Assembly: GCA_029259635.1 (NCBI GenBank)
Contig: JAJDEU010000013.1
Span: forward strand, 1-64,000
Direction: 5' to 3'
Length of the DNA: 64,000 bases
DNA from: Planctomycetota bacterium
GTDB taxonomy: Bacteria; Planctomycetota; UBA1135; GCA-002686595
Made by a program: the position numbers and the translations under genes. Shown one piece after another: positions 41,699 through 50,115 of the stretch. Below the pieces are notes generated by a model, which was not told where the DNA came from, did no database searches, and worked only from the letters and a program-made list of their open reading frames with translations. Each line of letters starts with the position of its first letter. Position 1 is the first letter of the stretch.

Positions 41699-42418
41699 TC
41701 AGCTAGGTTTGTAGCGCAGGCTGACGTTTTGTCGACCCATTTCACGCAGGCGATCCGAATCCTTCTTCAGGCGCAGATTGTGGGCCTTGGAGACGACGCT
41801 CTTCACCGAGCGGTTCAGTTTCGTCGCGATATCGAGGTTCGAGGCGGTCGGATACATGGTCTTCAGTTGCTCGAGCTCCTCTTCCGACCAACGCGGCATG
41901 CGCGTGGCTGCCGAACCCTGAAGCTTGCGCAAGAACGCTTTGTCCTTCGCCATCGCCAAGCGAGTGGCTAGCTCCCGGATCAACTCGACCGGCCGGCCAA
42001 AGACGCGGGCCAGGTCCTCGTCCGTTCGCGTCCCGTAGCAGCGCTTGAATTCGGCGATCTCGACTCGCGTCCAGGTAGCGTCGGTCAGGCTCTGATCGAG
42101 CGCGAGGATCCGATCGTGAACCTCTTTGAGATCACGACGGAGAATTCGAGCGATCACTTCTTCGGAGCTCTTACCGAGATAGCGCTTGAGCTTCTGAACC
42201 TCGTCCGCGGACCACGGACCGGTGCGTCGCTCGCCTTGAAAAACTTCGAGCGCCATTTTGCGCACGCTGTAGATCGGACGGTTAAGGCTGCGAGCGATAA
42301 CCGCGTCATCGCGCAAACCGTACAGCTCACGCAACTTCATGAGCTCCGACTGAGACCACCGACCGCGACGTGGTGTTCCCGCTTTTTGTCCCCCCCCAGG
42401 CGTTCCGTGCACAGTCAT
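41699..42418 (-). CDS. Protein of four Myb/SANT- or GcrA-like DNA-binding repeats
   Basis: A 239-residue basic protein. Four units of about 42 residues each start with a Trp (W21, W69, W116, W177), then an acidic helix with L-x2-L/F/K spacing, a turn, an IA-type recognition helix and a third helix. The fourth unit, from PRWSEEELEQLKTMYP to SVKSVVSKAHNLRL, is very like the DNA-binding part of GcrA and of SANT domains; the others are divergent copies. No catalytic or receiver domain is attached. Multi-repeat Myb-like proteins are common in eukaryotes and rare in bacteria. It may bind long DNA sites; target genes are unknown. It stands upstream of the DUF454 gene. Confidence 0.8.
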   Translation of the reverse strand: MTVHGTPGGGQKAGTPRRGRWSQSELMKLRELYGLRDDAVIARSLNRPIYSVRKMALEVFQGERRTGPWSADEVQKLKRYLGKSSEEVIARILRRDLKEVHDRILALDQSLTDATWTRVEIAEFKRCYGTRTDEDLARVFGRPVELIRELATRLAMAKDKAFLRKLQGSAATRMPRWSEEELEQLKTMYPTASNLDIATKLNRSVKSVVSKAHNLRLKKDSDRLREMGRQNVSLRYKPS

Positions 42419-42544
42419 CCTCTCTCGAACCAGAAGCGGTGATGAAATCGGCCGCGCAAGACCTCACTCAATGTGAAGCGCCCGGCCGGAAACTCGTGCC
42501 GCGATTGTACCGTTCGATTCGCCAGCTTGAAGTGGCGACACAAA

Positions 42545-44314
42545 TCATTTCAACGCGCCGCAGTCTTCACTCAACGGTTGGTCGTAGAGATCGGTGCGAA
42601 TCGCATCGAGAACATCATGCACTTCATTGACAGTGGAAGCGCCAAGTGCCTGCTTCGCATACTTCTGCGCATGCCCGAACTCCATCATGCGCACGGCAAA
42701 CTTAACGTCCGGTAGGAACTGGGGCGAAATGCTGATTGAGTCATAGCCCAGTCCCAGAAGCAGAACAGCGGACGCGGGGTCGCCCGCAAATTCACCACAA
42801 ACGGAGCACGACTTCCCTGCTCGCCGTGCGGCTTGCGCAATTCGATCGAGTGCTTGGATGACGGCGGGGTGTTGAGGGTCGTACAGCTTGGAAACCAGCG
42901 AGTTGTCTCGATCAACAGCCAGCAAGTATTGCACCAAGTCATTCGTCCCAACTGCCGCGAAATCGACGTGGTCGATCAGCTTCTCGATCATCATGAGCGC
43001 TGACGGGACCTCGATCATAATCCCGACCGGCACCTCCATGGCGACCTCATAGCCCTGCTCGACGAGCAGACGGCGGACGTCATCGAAGATTTCGTGCGTC
43101 ATGGTGACCTCTTCCAAGGAGGTCACCATAGGCAGAAGGATGCGGAGGTTTCCGTGAACGCTCGCACGAAGCAAAGCTCGGAGCTGCACCTGAAGCAGGT
43201 CGCGCCATTCCAGGCTAATCCGTATTCCCCGCCACCCCAGGGCCGGATTCGTCTCTTTGGGGGTCGTGAAGTAGGGCAAAGGCTTGTCGCCGCCAATATC
43301 GAGCGTGCGAATCAGCACCGGCTTCCCATTCATCCGTTCGAGAACGCGCCGATAGAGCCGAAACTGCTCTTCCTCGGAAGGAAACTGAGAGCGCTCTAGA
43401 TAGAGGAACTCGGTACGAAGCAGCCCCACACCATCGGTGTGCTCGATCTCGAAGGTATCGAGGTCACGAACGCTCTCGATATTGACACGTACGGTGAGAG
43501 CTTGCCCATCCGGCGTGACCGCCGGCTCGGCGGCAAATTCCTTCAAGGCAGCTCGGCGCTCCTCGACCTTCGCTCGGCGATCCAAGAAATCGTCGATGTC
43601 TTTTTTCTCGGGACGAAACTGGACCGTGCCTTGGCTTCCATCCACGGCGACGAGCAAGCCTTGCTCGAGTCTCGCGAGGAGGTTGGGTAGCCCGACGACA
43701 CAGGGTACGCCGAGGGAACGACCGAGCACCGCTCCGTGAGAGAAGCGACCGCCGACCTCCGCGATTACTCCCAAGATGCGGTCACGCTCGAGATAGGTCA
43801 CGACCTGCGGAGTCAACTCGGCCGCAGCGAGAATGACCTTCTCACCACTCGACACGATGGCTTGCCGATCTCTGCGTAGCAGTGCGTCGAGAACGCAGTA
43901 CCACGGATCACTAAAGTCTGCCGCGTAGCTCCGGTTGTAGTTTCCCTCGAGGCGCCCCATGGTCTTCTCGAAGCGCTCGATCAAACCCATCACAGCCTTC
44001 TCGGCGTTGACGCGTTGCTCGACGATCGTGCTCTCGACTTCCTTTAAAGCGCGAGGGTCCTGCAACACCGTCCGGTGCACCGCGAAAATCTCAGCGTCCT
44101 TCTCGCCGACCTCCGAACGGATCTGGATTTGCCTGCGTTCGAGATCGGCGTCGGCCGCTTGCACGGCTTCAGCGAGCCTCTGCAGCTCGGGCGCCAGTCC
44201 CACTTGGCTGACGGACCATTCCGGAACCTTTTCGGGGCGCGCGAGGACGACATGAACGGGCCCGATCGCGAGACCGGGTGAAACGCTCGTTCCCTTAACG
44301 GTTCGGTGGTGCAC
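42545..44314 (-). CDS. ptsI: PTS enzyme I (phosphoenolpyruvate-protein phosphotransferase)
   Basis: 589 residues from a GTG (VHHRTVKGTSVSPG) that has AAGGA six bases upstream. All enzyme I parts are visible: the HPr-binding N-terminal domain, the phosphohistidine segment GGRFSHGAVLGRSLGVP, GVGLLRTEFLYL, RTLDIGGDKPLPY, and the PEP-binding C-terminus with GTNDLVQYLLAVDR and SVCGEFAGDP. It starts phosphoryl transfer from PEP to HPr. No HPr, EIIA or sugar permease gene lies near, so it may serve a regulatory PTS. Distance to the Myb-repeat gene is 126 bases. Confidence 0.92.
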   Translation of the reverse strand: MHHRTVKGTSVSPGLAIGPVHVVLARPEKVPEWSVSQVGLAPELQRLAEAVQAADADLERRQIQIRSEVGEKDAEIFAVHRTVLQDPRALKEVESTIVEQRVNAEKAVMGLIERFEKTMGRLEGNYNRSYAADFSDPWYCVLDALLRRDRQAIVSSGEKVILAAAELTPQVVTYLERDRILGVIAEVGGRFSHGAVLGRSLGVPCVVGLPNLLARLEQGLLVAVDGSQGTVQFRPEKKDIDDFLDRRAKVEERRAALKEFAAEPAVTPDGQALTVRVNIESVRDLDTFEIEHTDGVGLLRTEFLYLERSQFPSEEEQFRLYRRVLERMNGKPVLIRTLDIGGDKPLPYFTTPKETNPALGWRGIRISLEWRDLLQVQLRALLRASVHGNLRILLPMVTSLEEVTMTHEIFDDVRRLLVEQGYEVAMEVPVGIMIEVPSALMMIEKLIDHVDFAAVGTNDLVQYLLAVDRDNSLVSKLYDPQHPAVIQALDRIAQAARRAGKSCSVCGEFAGDPASAVLLLGLGYDSISISPQFLPDVKFAVRMMEFGHAQKYAKQALGASTVNEVHDVLDAIRTDLYDQPLSEDCGALK

Positions 44315-44688
44315 GGAAAATCCTTGGCGCCGGTTCGGCCCCCTGCGCACACGTCGAAGAGACGAATCGAAGAAGAGCAGCCGTTGTCCGGGCTCCCAGC
44401 TTAAACCGTCCCGGAGTGTCGGCAAGCTTCGAGAGCGAGAGAGCGCAATTCCTTGCCCCTCTGCCCCCCTCAGCCACGCCAGCCGCGTCCATCCACGTCG
44501 CCCCTGATTGTCTCGCCAGGAACTCGAATTGGGTTCAAGACCGGGCTGTTTGATGCCCGAGGAATGCCGACGGGGACCCGCGCAGCGGGATCAGGGATGA
44601 ACTTAGGCCACCGGGTTAGGGCCCGGCACCTCCGGGCACCGGAGGTATTGAGATCAACGGACGCCATACGAGCGGATTGGGAAGATTC
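44315..44688. other. Divergent 374-base region between ptsI and a membrane protein gene
   Basis: Apart from three stem-loops at 44577-44646 I recognise no promoter or gene. The region must hold promoters for both divergent genes. Confidence 0.4.
44577..44646 (+). other. Three consecutive GC-rich stem-loops in a gene leader
   Basis: CCCGC-gca-GCGGG (44577-44589), CCGGG/CCCGG (44611-44626) and ACCTCCGG-gca-CCGGAGGT (44628-44646) follow one another and end 42 bases before the ATG at 44689. If transcribed they would form a structured leader; the last also hides a GGAGG. Confidence 0.4.
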
Positions 44689-45975
44689 ATGGATTCGAAC
44701 GACACGAAATCGAGCGACGCGGGCGAAATTCGGGATGAGGCAGCGGTTTTCGAGCAGCTGGTGCCGCTCATCGAGCTGGAGACCGAGCCGCAAACAGCGA
44801 TCGGCAGCGGCTCCGCGCGGCTACTCACGACACTCGGAATCGGCTCTCTGTGGTGCGGCGGCGCTCTCGTGCTGGAGTCGTACTTCTCACTTCCTTGGCA
44901 GGTTGCGAAAGCAGCCGAGATCCTGGCCGGAATGGGATTCACGCCTGGCGTCTTCGCCATGGGCGGCCTGGCTCTGATGGGCATGGGGCGAATCGGAAAG
45001 TCGCTCGCGAAGCTCGCCGAACGTCCGCGACTCACCGACATGGGCATGGTGGATGCGGTCGAAGGCGCTACCGACCAGGTGGCGGAGCTGACGAGTTCTT
45101 TCTCGACTTTGCTCGATCAAGTCGCCGTCCTCTCCGAACGCGAGTCCTTCGTCACCGTCAACGCGCCGGCACCCGATGAAGACCTGGTCCAGCTCTACCG
45201 CGACCAGAAAGATGCTGTCTTCCAACTGGCCGCCGGGCTCGACAAGCTCGGGCGCCGCCTCGGAAGCGATGTCATCGGCGAGATTCAGAACCTCAACATG
45301 AGGCTGGATGAGATCGAAGGCACGCTCTTCGCTCGCTTCGAAACCTGCATTCGATCCTCCGAAGCTCAGATGTCCGCGCTGATGAAGGCAGAGCTTGCCA
45401 CGCTTGCCGCCGCGATTGAAAAGCCCGAGCCGCAGCTTGAGAGCCAGCAGCCTCGCGAAGTTGTCCAACCGACGATTGAAGAGCGGACGGACGAATTCGT
45501 CACGGCCAAGCTCGAGCAGTTCATGGAGATCGCTCCGGACGAGAGCGAGCGCGGCGAACGGACCGCCGAGACTGAGGAGGCCCTCGAAGAATCGAACCCT
45601 CCTGAATCCAACGCGCCCCAAGTCGTCGTTGATGAAGACATCGATCTCGAGGAGACCTCGATTACCGAGTTCGCCGACCTCTCTCAGGTCGTGGTCTCCG
45701 AAGTGTCCGAGTTCGCGGAATCCATCGGTGAGGATATCGAGAGCGAACCCTCCGCGCCGATCGAGGTCCGACTAGAGGACCCGCATCCGGAACTCGAGCC
45801 GGAGGTTTCGCCGCTCGCCTTCCTGGATGGACTCAAGAGCATCGCGCCGGCATCACAGGACCCGCACTCGCCCAGCGTCAAAGCGCCGCTGCTCGACTTC
45901 GACTCGTTGGACGAGCCCGCGGCGGCTCTGCCGAGGAAGCCACTCCCGAAAAACGAGCGCACCTCAAAAAATTAG
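44689..45975 (+). CDS. Hypothetical membrane-attached acidic coiled protein
   Basis: 428 residues from an ATG preceded by GGGAAG; a TTG at 44677 is an alternative. Two hydrophobic segments lie at about 45-65 and 75-100, then predicted helices with Leu/Ala/Glu periodicity (about 110-240), and a long acidic, Pro/Glu/Ser-rich C-terminal half without domains. No enzyme motif is visible. The layout resembles membrane-tethered coiled-coil proteins of unknown role. It ends at a strong bidirectional terminator. Confidence 0.65.
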   Translation: MDSNDTKSSDAGEIRDEAAVFEQLVPLIELETEPQTAIGSGSARLLTTLGIGSLWCGGALVLESYFSLPWQVAKAAEILAGMGFTPGVFAMGGLALMGMGRIGKSLAKLAERPRLTDMGMVDAVEGATDQVAELTSSFSTLLDQVAVLSERESFVTVNAPAPDEDLVQLYRDQKDAVFQLAAGLDKLGRRLGSDVIGEIQNLNMRLDEIEGTLFARFETCIRSSEAQMSALMKAELATLAAAIEKPEPQLESQQPREVVQPTIEERTDEFVTAKLEQFMEIAPDESERGERTAETEEALEESNPPESNAPQVVVDEDIDLEETSITEFADLSQVVVSEVSEFAESIGEDIESEPSAPIEVRLEDPHPELEPEVSPLAFLDGLKSIAPASQDPHSPSVKAPLLDFDSLDEPAAALPRKPLPKNERTSKN

Positions 45976-45984
45976 GCGACTTCA

Positions 45985-46031
45985 AACGAAGAACGCCGAC
46001 TGCGATGGCTCGCAGTCGGCGTTCTTTCGTT
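45985..46031. terminator. Strong bidirectional intrinsic terminator
   Basis: A perfect 15-bp stem (GAACGCCGACTGCGA and its complement, loop TGGC at 46006-46009) is flanked by A-rich sequence on the left and TTTCGTT on the right. It lies between the ends of two convergent genes and should stop transcription from both. Confidence 0.85.
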
Positions 46032-46047
46032 GAAGGAGAGGGCTCGC

Positions 46048-49000
46048 CTATTCCTTCTCCGTTTTCTCGACCTTCTCCGCATTCTCAGGCTGCACGGCCT
46101 GCTTGGCCTGCTCGGGCTCCTTGTCGCCGGAGTCCTCCTTGAAGAAGTTGGCAAACGGGTTGTAGTTCGGCGATTGAGGGCTGATCAGCTTGCGATCGAA
46201 CTTTTCGTCGCCCGAATTTCGGCCTCCGCGTCCGCCGCCACCACCACCGAAGCCGCGACCGCCGCCGCCCGCTCCTCGGCCGCCGCCTCCGCCACCGCCG
46301 CCACCACGACCACCCTTACCCGAAGACCGCGCGCCGCCTAAGCCATCGCGTCGGGTCTGAGCAGCGCGAACATTGCTCTCGCGATTACTGCCCTGCGCAA
46401 AGCGAGCTCCGCCGCCTTGGCGCTGCCCGTCACGCTGACCACCGCGCTGGCCGCCGCGCTGACCATCGCGTTGTCCTCCGCGGTTTCCGCCCGGCCCCCT
46501 TCGCGCTCCGGCGTCCCGCGAGAAAACTTTCTTCAGGGAGAGCGCGATTCGCTGAGCATTGGGATCGAGCACCCGGCAGCGCACGCTCTGCCCGACCGAG
46601 AGCAATTCGCGCGCATCTCGTACGTAGCGATCGGAGACCTCGCTGATGTGAATCATCCCGTCCTTCTCCAGGCCGAGATCCACAAAGGCGCCGAAGCTCG
46701 CAACATTGAAGATGATGCCTTCGACGATCTGATCCTTGGTGAGCGTCGTGGGGTCCGTCTCCGCGATGAGCAGACTGGGGATGTGATTTCTCATGCGAGG
46801 ATCGCGCCCCGGATAAGAGATCTCTCGCATCAGGTCCCGCCAGGTGGACTCCTCGATTCCAAAGTCGACACGCCTGAGCCCTTTGGTCGCGCCCCCTTTG
46901 CCGAGCATGTCCTCGACCGAGCCGCCACAGGCTTCCGCCAGTTTCCGAACAAGCCCGTACTGGTCCGGGTGCAGGCTCGTCACGTCGAGTCGTTCCGATC
47001 CTCCACGCACGCGTAGGAAGGCCACGGCGCTCGTCCATTGGGCTTCGCTCAAGAGGCTCTCCGAGCGAAGCTCCTCGCGAGTGCGGATGGGCTGTTTTTC
47101 CCGATACTCGACAATCTTGGTTGCGAGGTCGTGATCGATCCCGGGGATGTGCTTCAAGACCGAAGCGGGCGCACTGTTCACGTCACAGCCAACGTGAGCG
47201 ACACAAGACTCGATCACTTCGCGGAACGCGCGGCGGAGGTTCGCCTTGCTCACCAGGCCCTGTTCAGCGCCGAGGCGCAGGTGCCTCGGATCGACTTTGA
47301 GGAACTCGATTAATGGATCTCGATAGCGGCGAGCCAAACCGATCGCGGTGCGGAGGGGAATCGAGATATCCGCGAGCTCTTTGCGCGCGATCTCGGAATT
47401 CGAGTAGCTCGAGAGGCCGATCTCGCTCGCAATGCAAACTGCAATATCCAGCTTGGCAAGAGACACGGCGGCTCGAACTTCGCGGATTGCGGTTCGGGCG
47501 CCTTTGCCGTGCCCCATCGCAATCACGCGCACTTCGGTTTCGGCCAGAAGCTCTGCGAGCTCCTTCCCGAGATTGCCCGTGTTCTTGCCGGTCGTCTCGA
47601 GCTTGCCCGTCTTGCCGGTGGGGTTGCCGTCGGCATCGATCACCGCGATCGTCCAGTCGCCTTTCGCATTGACGTCGAGACCGGCGACCGAAACTCGCGC
47701 TCCCGGCGGCGCGAGAAGCACCTGACGGAAATTTTGCGTGAGCAGCCGAAGAGCCTCGTCGTCGCCGCGCTCCTTTAACTCCAGTCGAACGTCCTCTTCG
47801 ATGACGGGCAAGAGCCGCGCACGAAGAGCCCGATCAGCAACCGCCTGGAGGAGGTCGTCGTAGTCGGGATGATTCTTCTTTCCGAGAGCGGCGCGGACGC
47901 GAGCGACCGCCTTCGAATGATCCAATGTAATCACGGTCGTCAGTACGCGTTCTTTCTGCGCCTGACGAATATTGAGCAACTTATGCCCCTGCACTTGCCG
48001 CAGCGGCTGACTCAACTTCAAGAGCGACCGATGCCGCCCCATGTTCTTCTCCTCAACCGTCTGGCGAACGCTGAGAACTCCCTGCTTCCGCATCATGTTG
48101 CGGAGTGCGCTTCTCAATTTCGCGTTGCGCCCCACTCGGTCGGAAAGAATCCGAGTCGCGCCGGAGAGCGCTTCCGCCTCCGAGTGCACACCCTTATTCG
48201 GGTCGACGAACGGTAGGCAGATTCTCGCGAGTGCCGGCGTCAGCTCGATCTTCATCGCGAGTACCGCTTCCGCGGTCGGAACCGGCTTCGGCGCCTTCGC
48301 CGTGAGCTTGGCCTTCTTGACCGATTTAGATTTCGCGCCTTCCGCCTTCGCTTGGGGCTCTGGGGTCTCTTTCGGCGCCGCGTCCGAACTCTCGGCGCTC
48401 GGATCGCTCACGTCAGTCGCCTCGGCGGCAACCGTCTCCGTGGAGACCGTATCGTCGGCAATCGTTTCGTCGGCAACCGCTTCAGCGGCGGGTTCAGCGA
48501 CAGTCTCGGCGACGGTCTCAGCGACGGTCTCTGAAGCGTCCTCGGATTCCGGAGCCTGCGGAGCCGAACTCTCTACGGCTTCAGCGGTGATCGCGGGCGG
48601 TGCATCCGCTTCCGCAGGATTCGGTTCCTCACTCGTTTCCGTCGGGAAGACTTCCTCGCTCGCCGGCACATCGCCGGGAGACGACGCTTCGGACTCCGGT
48701 GCGGGTGCTTCCGCCTGTGCCTCTTCAGACGAACTCGCTTCGTTCTTCGGAGCCTCGCTCGCCTCGGGAACCTGAACAGGCGCCTCGCGCTTGACCGCCT
48801 TCACGATCTCGTCGGCAAGCAGAGCTAACCCGCGATCCATCGCGAGTTGCACCTCCGGCTCGGGGCGACGATGAGGAATGAAGAGATCCTCAATCTCGCA
48901 GCGATCCATGCAAACCTTGATCTCGTCGATCACGGCGGGCTTCACGCCCTCCGTTCCCTCGAGCATTCGCAGAATGGTTCCGCGGCGACGGTCCAGCTCT

Positions 49001-49191
49001 TCGAGAGTGGCTCGATATCGCTCGATGCGGCGGATCATGCTTTCGGACAAACCGCCCGTATCCGCGCGGCGGACACGACCGATGTAGGGTGCACTCAGGC
49101 CGGCGTCGATCAGTTCAAACACCGTGCTGATGTGCTCGGGCTTTAGCGAGAACTCGCTCGCTAAGTGCTCGAGGATAGGAGTGGCAGTCAC
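46048..49191 (-). CDS. Tex-family S1 RNA-binding protein with acidic insertion and RGG tail
   Basis: 1047 residues against about 770 for usual Tex proteins. The Tex core is intact: N-terminal helical domain, YqgF-like RNase H domain (VAGLDVNAKGDW), helix-hairpin-helix motifs (VLKHIPGIDHDLATKI), and an S1 domain (about 815-885, GIIFNVASFGAFVDLGLEKDG). Two additions stand out. Residues about 136-303 are an acidic Ala/Glu/Ser/Val insertion with VAETVAETVAE repeats, placed inside the N-terminal domain. Residues about 898-992 are an Arg/Gly-rich tail with long Gly runs, followed by an acidic end. Tex proteins help transcription and RNA handling; the RGG tail may promote RNA binding or condensation. 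Confidence 0.88.
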   Translation of the reverse strand: MTATPILEHLASEFSLKPEHISTVFELIDAGLSAPYIGRVRRADTGGLSESMIRRIERYRATLEELDRRRGTILRMLEGTEGVKPAVIDEIKVCMDRCEIEDLFIPHRRPEPEVQLAMDRGLALLADEIVKAVKREAPVQVPEASEAPKNEASSSEEAQAEAPAPESEASSPGDVPASEEVFPTETSEEPNPAEADAPPAITAEAVESSAPQAPESEDASETVAETVAETVAEPAAEAVADETIADDTVSTETVAAEATDVSDPSAESSDAAPKETPEPQAKAEGAKSKSVKKAKLTAKAPKPVPTAEAVLAMKIELTPALARICLPFVDPNKGVHSEAEALSGATRILSDRVGRNAKLRSALRNMMRKQGVLSVRQTVEEKNMGRHRSLLKLSQPLRQVQGHKLLNIRQAQKERVLTTVITLDHSKAVARVRAALGKKNHPDYDDLLQAVADRALRARLLPVIEEDVRLELKERGDDEALRLLTQNFRQVLLAPPGARVSVAGLDVNAKGDWTIAVIDADGNPTGKTGKLETTGKNTGNLGKELAELLAETEVRVIAMGHGKGARTAIREVRAAVSLAKLDIAVCIASEIGLSSYSNSEIARKELADISIPLRTAIGLARRYRDPLIEFLKVDPRHLRLGAEQGLVSKANLRRAFREVIESCVAHVGCDVNSAPASVLKHIPGIDHDLATKIVEYREKQPIRTREELRSESLLSEAQWTSAVAFLRVRGGSERLDVTSLHPDQYGLVRKLAEACGGSVEDMLGKGGATKGLRRVDFGIEESTWRDLMREISYPGRDPRMRNHIPSLLIAETDPTTLTKDQIVEGIIFNVASFGAFVDLGLEKDGMIHISEVSDRYVRDARELLSVGQSVRCRVLDPNAQRIALSLKKVFSRDAGARRGPGGNRGGQRDGQRGGQRGGQRDGQRQGGGARFAQGSNRESNVRAAQTRRDGLGGARSSGKGGRGGGGGGGGGRGAGGGGRGFGGGGGGRGGRNSGDEKFDRKLISPQSPNYNPFANFFKEDSGDKEPEQAKQAVQPENAEKVEKTEKE

Positions 49192-49496
49192 AAGTACCCC
49201 TTGAAGGTCAGGTAGAGATTCGAGGCGAATGAAAATGTCATCGATAGCGGTTGTCGCTCTGCGCGCGAATCGAATATTGGGATTCGATTCGGGCAGGCCG
49301 TGAACCTCGGAGAGTCGACACCAAGTCGCTCCCCGTCGATCGGTACAGGATACCCGCCGTATGCTCGAATTGGGAAGTGCTCCCGTCTTGCGAGTGCGGA
49401 ACCCGCATTTCGACAGGCGTTCCTAATTACGCGACTTCGGTACCCGAGTGGACGGCGAGAGCGATCTCGAGAGTAAGCGCTCTCGCCCTGGGAGTG
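49192..49496. other. Spacer between tex and the DJ-1-like gene
   Basis: 305 bases that hold the tex promoter region and, next to the DJ-1-like gene end, a strong hairpin (49454-49487). Nothing else is recognised. Confidence 0.4.
49454..49487 (-). terminator. GC-rich hairpin after the DJ-1-like gene
   Basis: GGCGAGAGCG pairs perfectly with CGCTCTCGCC around a 14-base loop, ten bases past the stop of the DJ-1-like gene. No T-run follows, so it is a T-less terminator candidate. Confidence 0.45.
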
Positions 49497-50078
49497 CTAG
49501 GGCAGAGCGATGACCTGGACCATCGCCTTGCCGAGCCGGAAACCCGCGGAATCGTCGCGAGCGGTGACAATATGGCCGTCTCGTTCGCACTCGACACCGG
49601 TGAACTTCCCGCCAGCTTGTCCGACCTCCGCACGAAGGTGGGCCGCACCGGTGATTTTCCGGCGCTTGACCACACCGGCGCGCACCAAGATCTCAACCGA
49701 ATGCCCCCAGGCGGCGATGAGCTTTCCGTCCGCATCGGCATCCTTGGCGAGTTGAATCGCCGCAGCGTCGCTGTAGATCGAAGAGTCCGCTCCTCCATCG
49801 ACGAAGATTACGCCGGCGAAGTCCTTCATCGAGGCACCGGCTAGCGGCCCGTCGACCAGAAACTCGTCTTGGTAAGCCCCCATGATGGCCTCGTCGGATT
49901 GGGTCGAAACCGAAGTCGTCCCGACGTGAACACCGAGCAGGCTGGAGCGCGCGTAGCGCATGGTCTCCTCCCGGTAGCCTTCCGGCGGGACGACGACGAG
50001 CACGCGGTGCTCGAACTCTTGAATGACGAGCCCGTCTTGGTCGAGGTTCTCGTCCGTCGTTTCCTCTTTCTCAGCCAT
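49497..50078 (-). CDS. DJ-1/PfpI-superfamily protein lacking the nucleophile Cys
   Basis: A 193-residue protein with the DJ-1/PfpI fold pattern: VLVVVPPEGYREETM, then FAGVIFVDGGADSSIY, GKLIAAWGHSVEIL and ILVRAGVVKRRKIT, ending VTARDDSAGFRLGKAM. At the nucleophile elbow, where active members have AICHG, this protein reads AAWGHS, so the catalytic cysteine is absent. It is probably not a protease or deglycase in the usual sense. It follows the propeller gene at 50116 with a 37-base gap, and both lie downstream of the EF-G gene. Confidence 0.72.
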   Translation of the reverse strand: MAEKEETTDENLDQDGLVIQEFEHRVLVVVPPEGYREETMRYARSSLLGVHVGTTSVSTQSDEAIMGAYQDEFLVDGPLAGASMKDFAGVIFVDGGADSSIYSDAAAIQLAKDADADGKLIAAWGHSVEILVRAGVVKRRKITGAAHLRAEVGQAGGKFTGVECERDGHIVTARDDSAGFRLGKAMVQVIALP

Positions 50079-50115
50079 ATCGCGTTCCGGGAGTGGGGGT
50101 ACTTCGCTCGAGATC

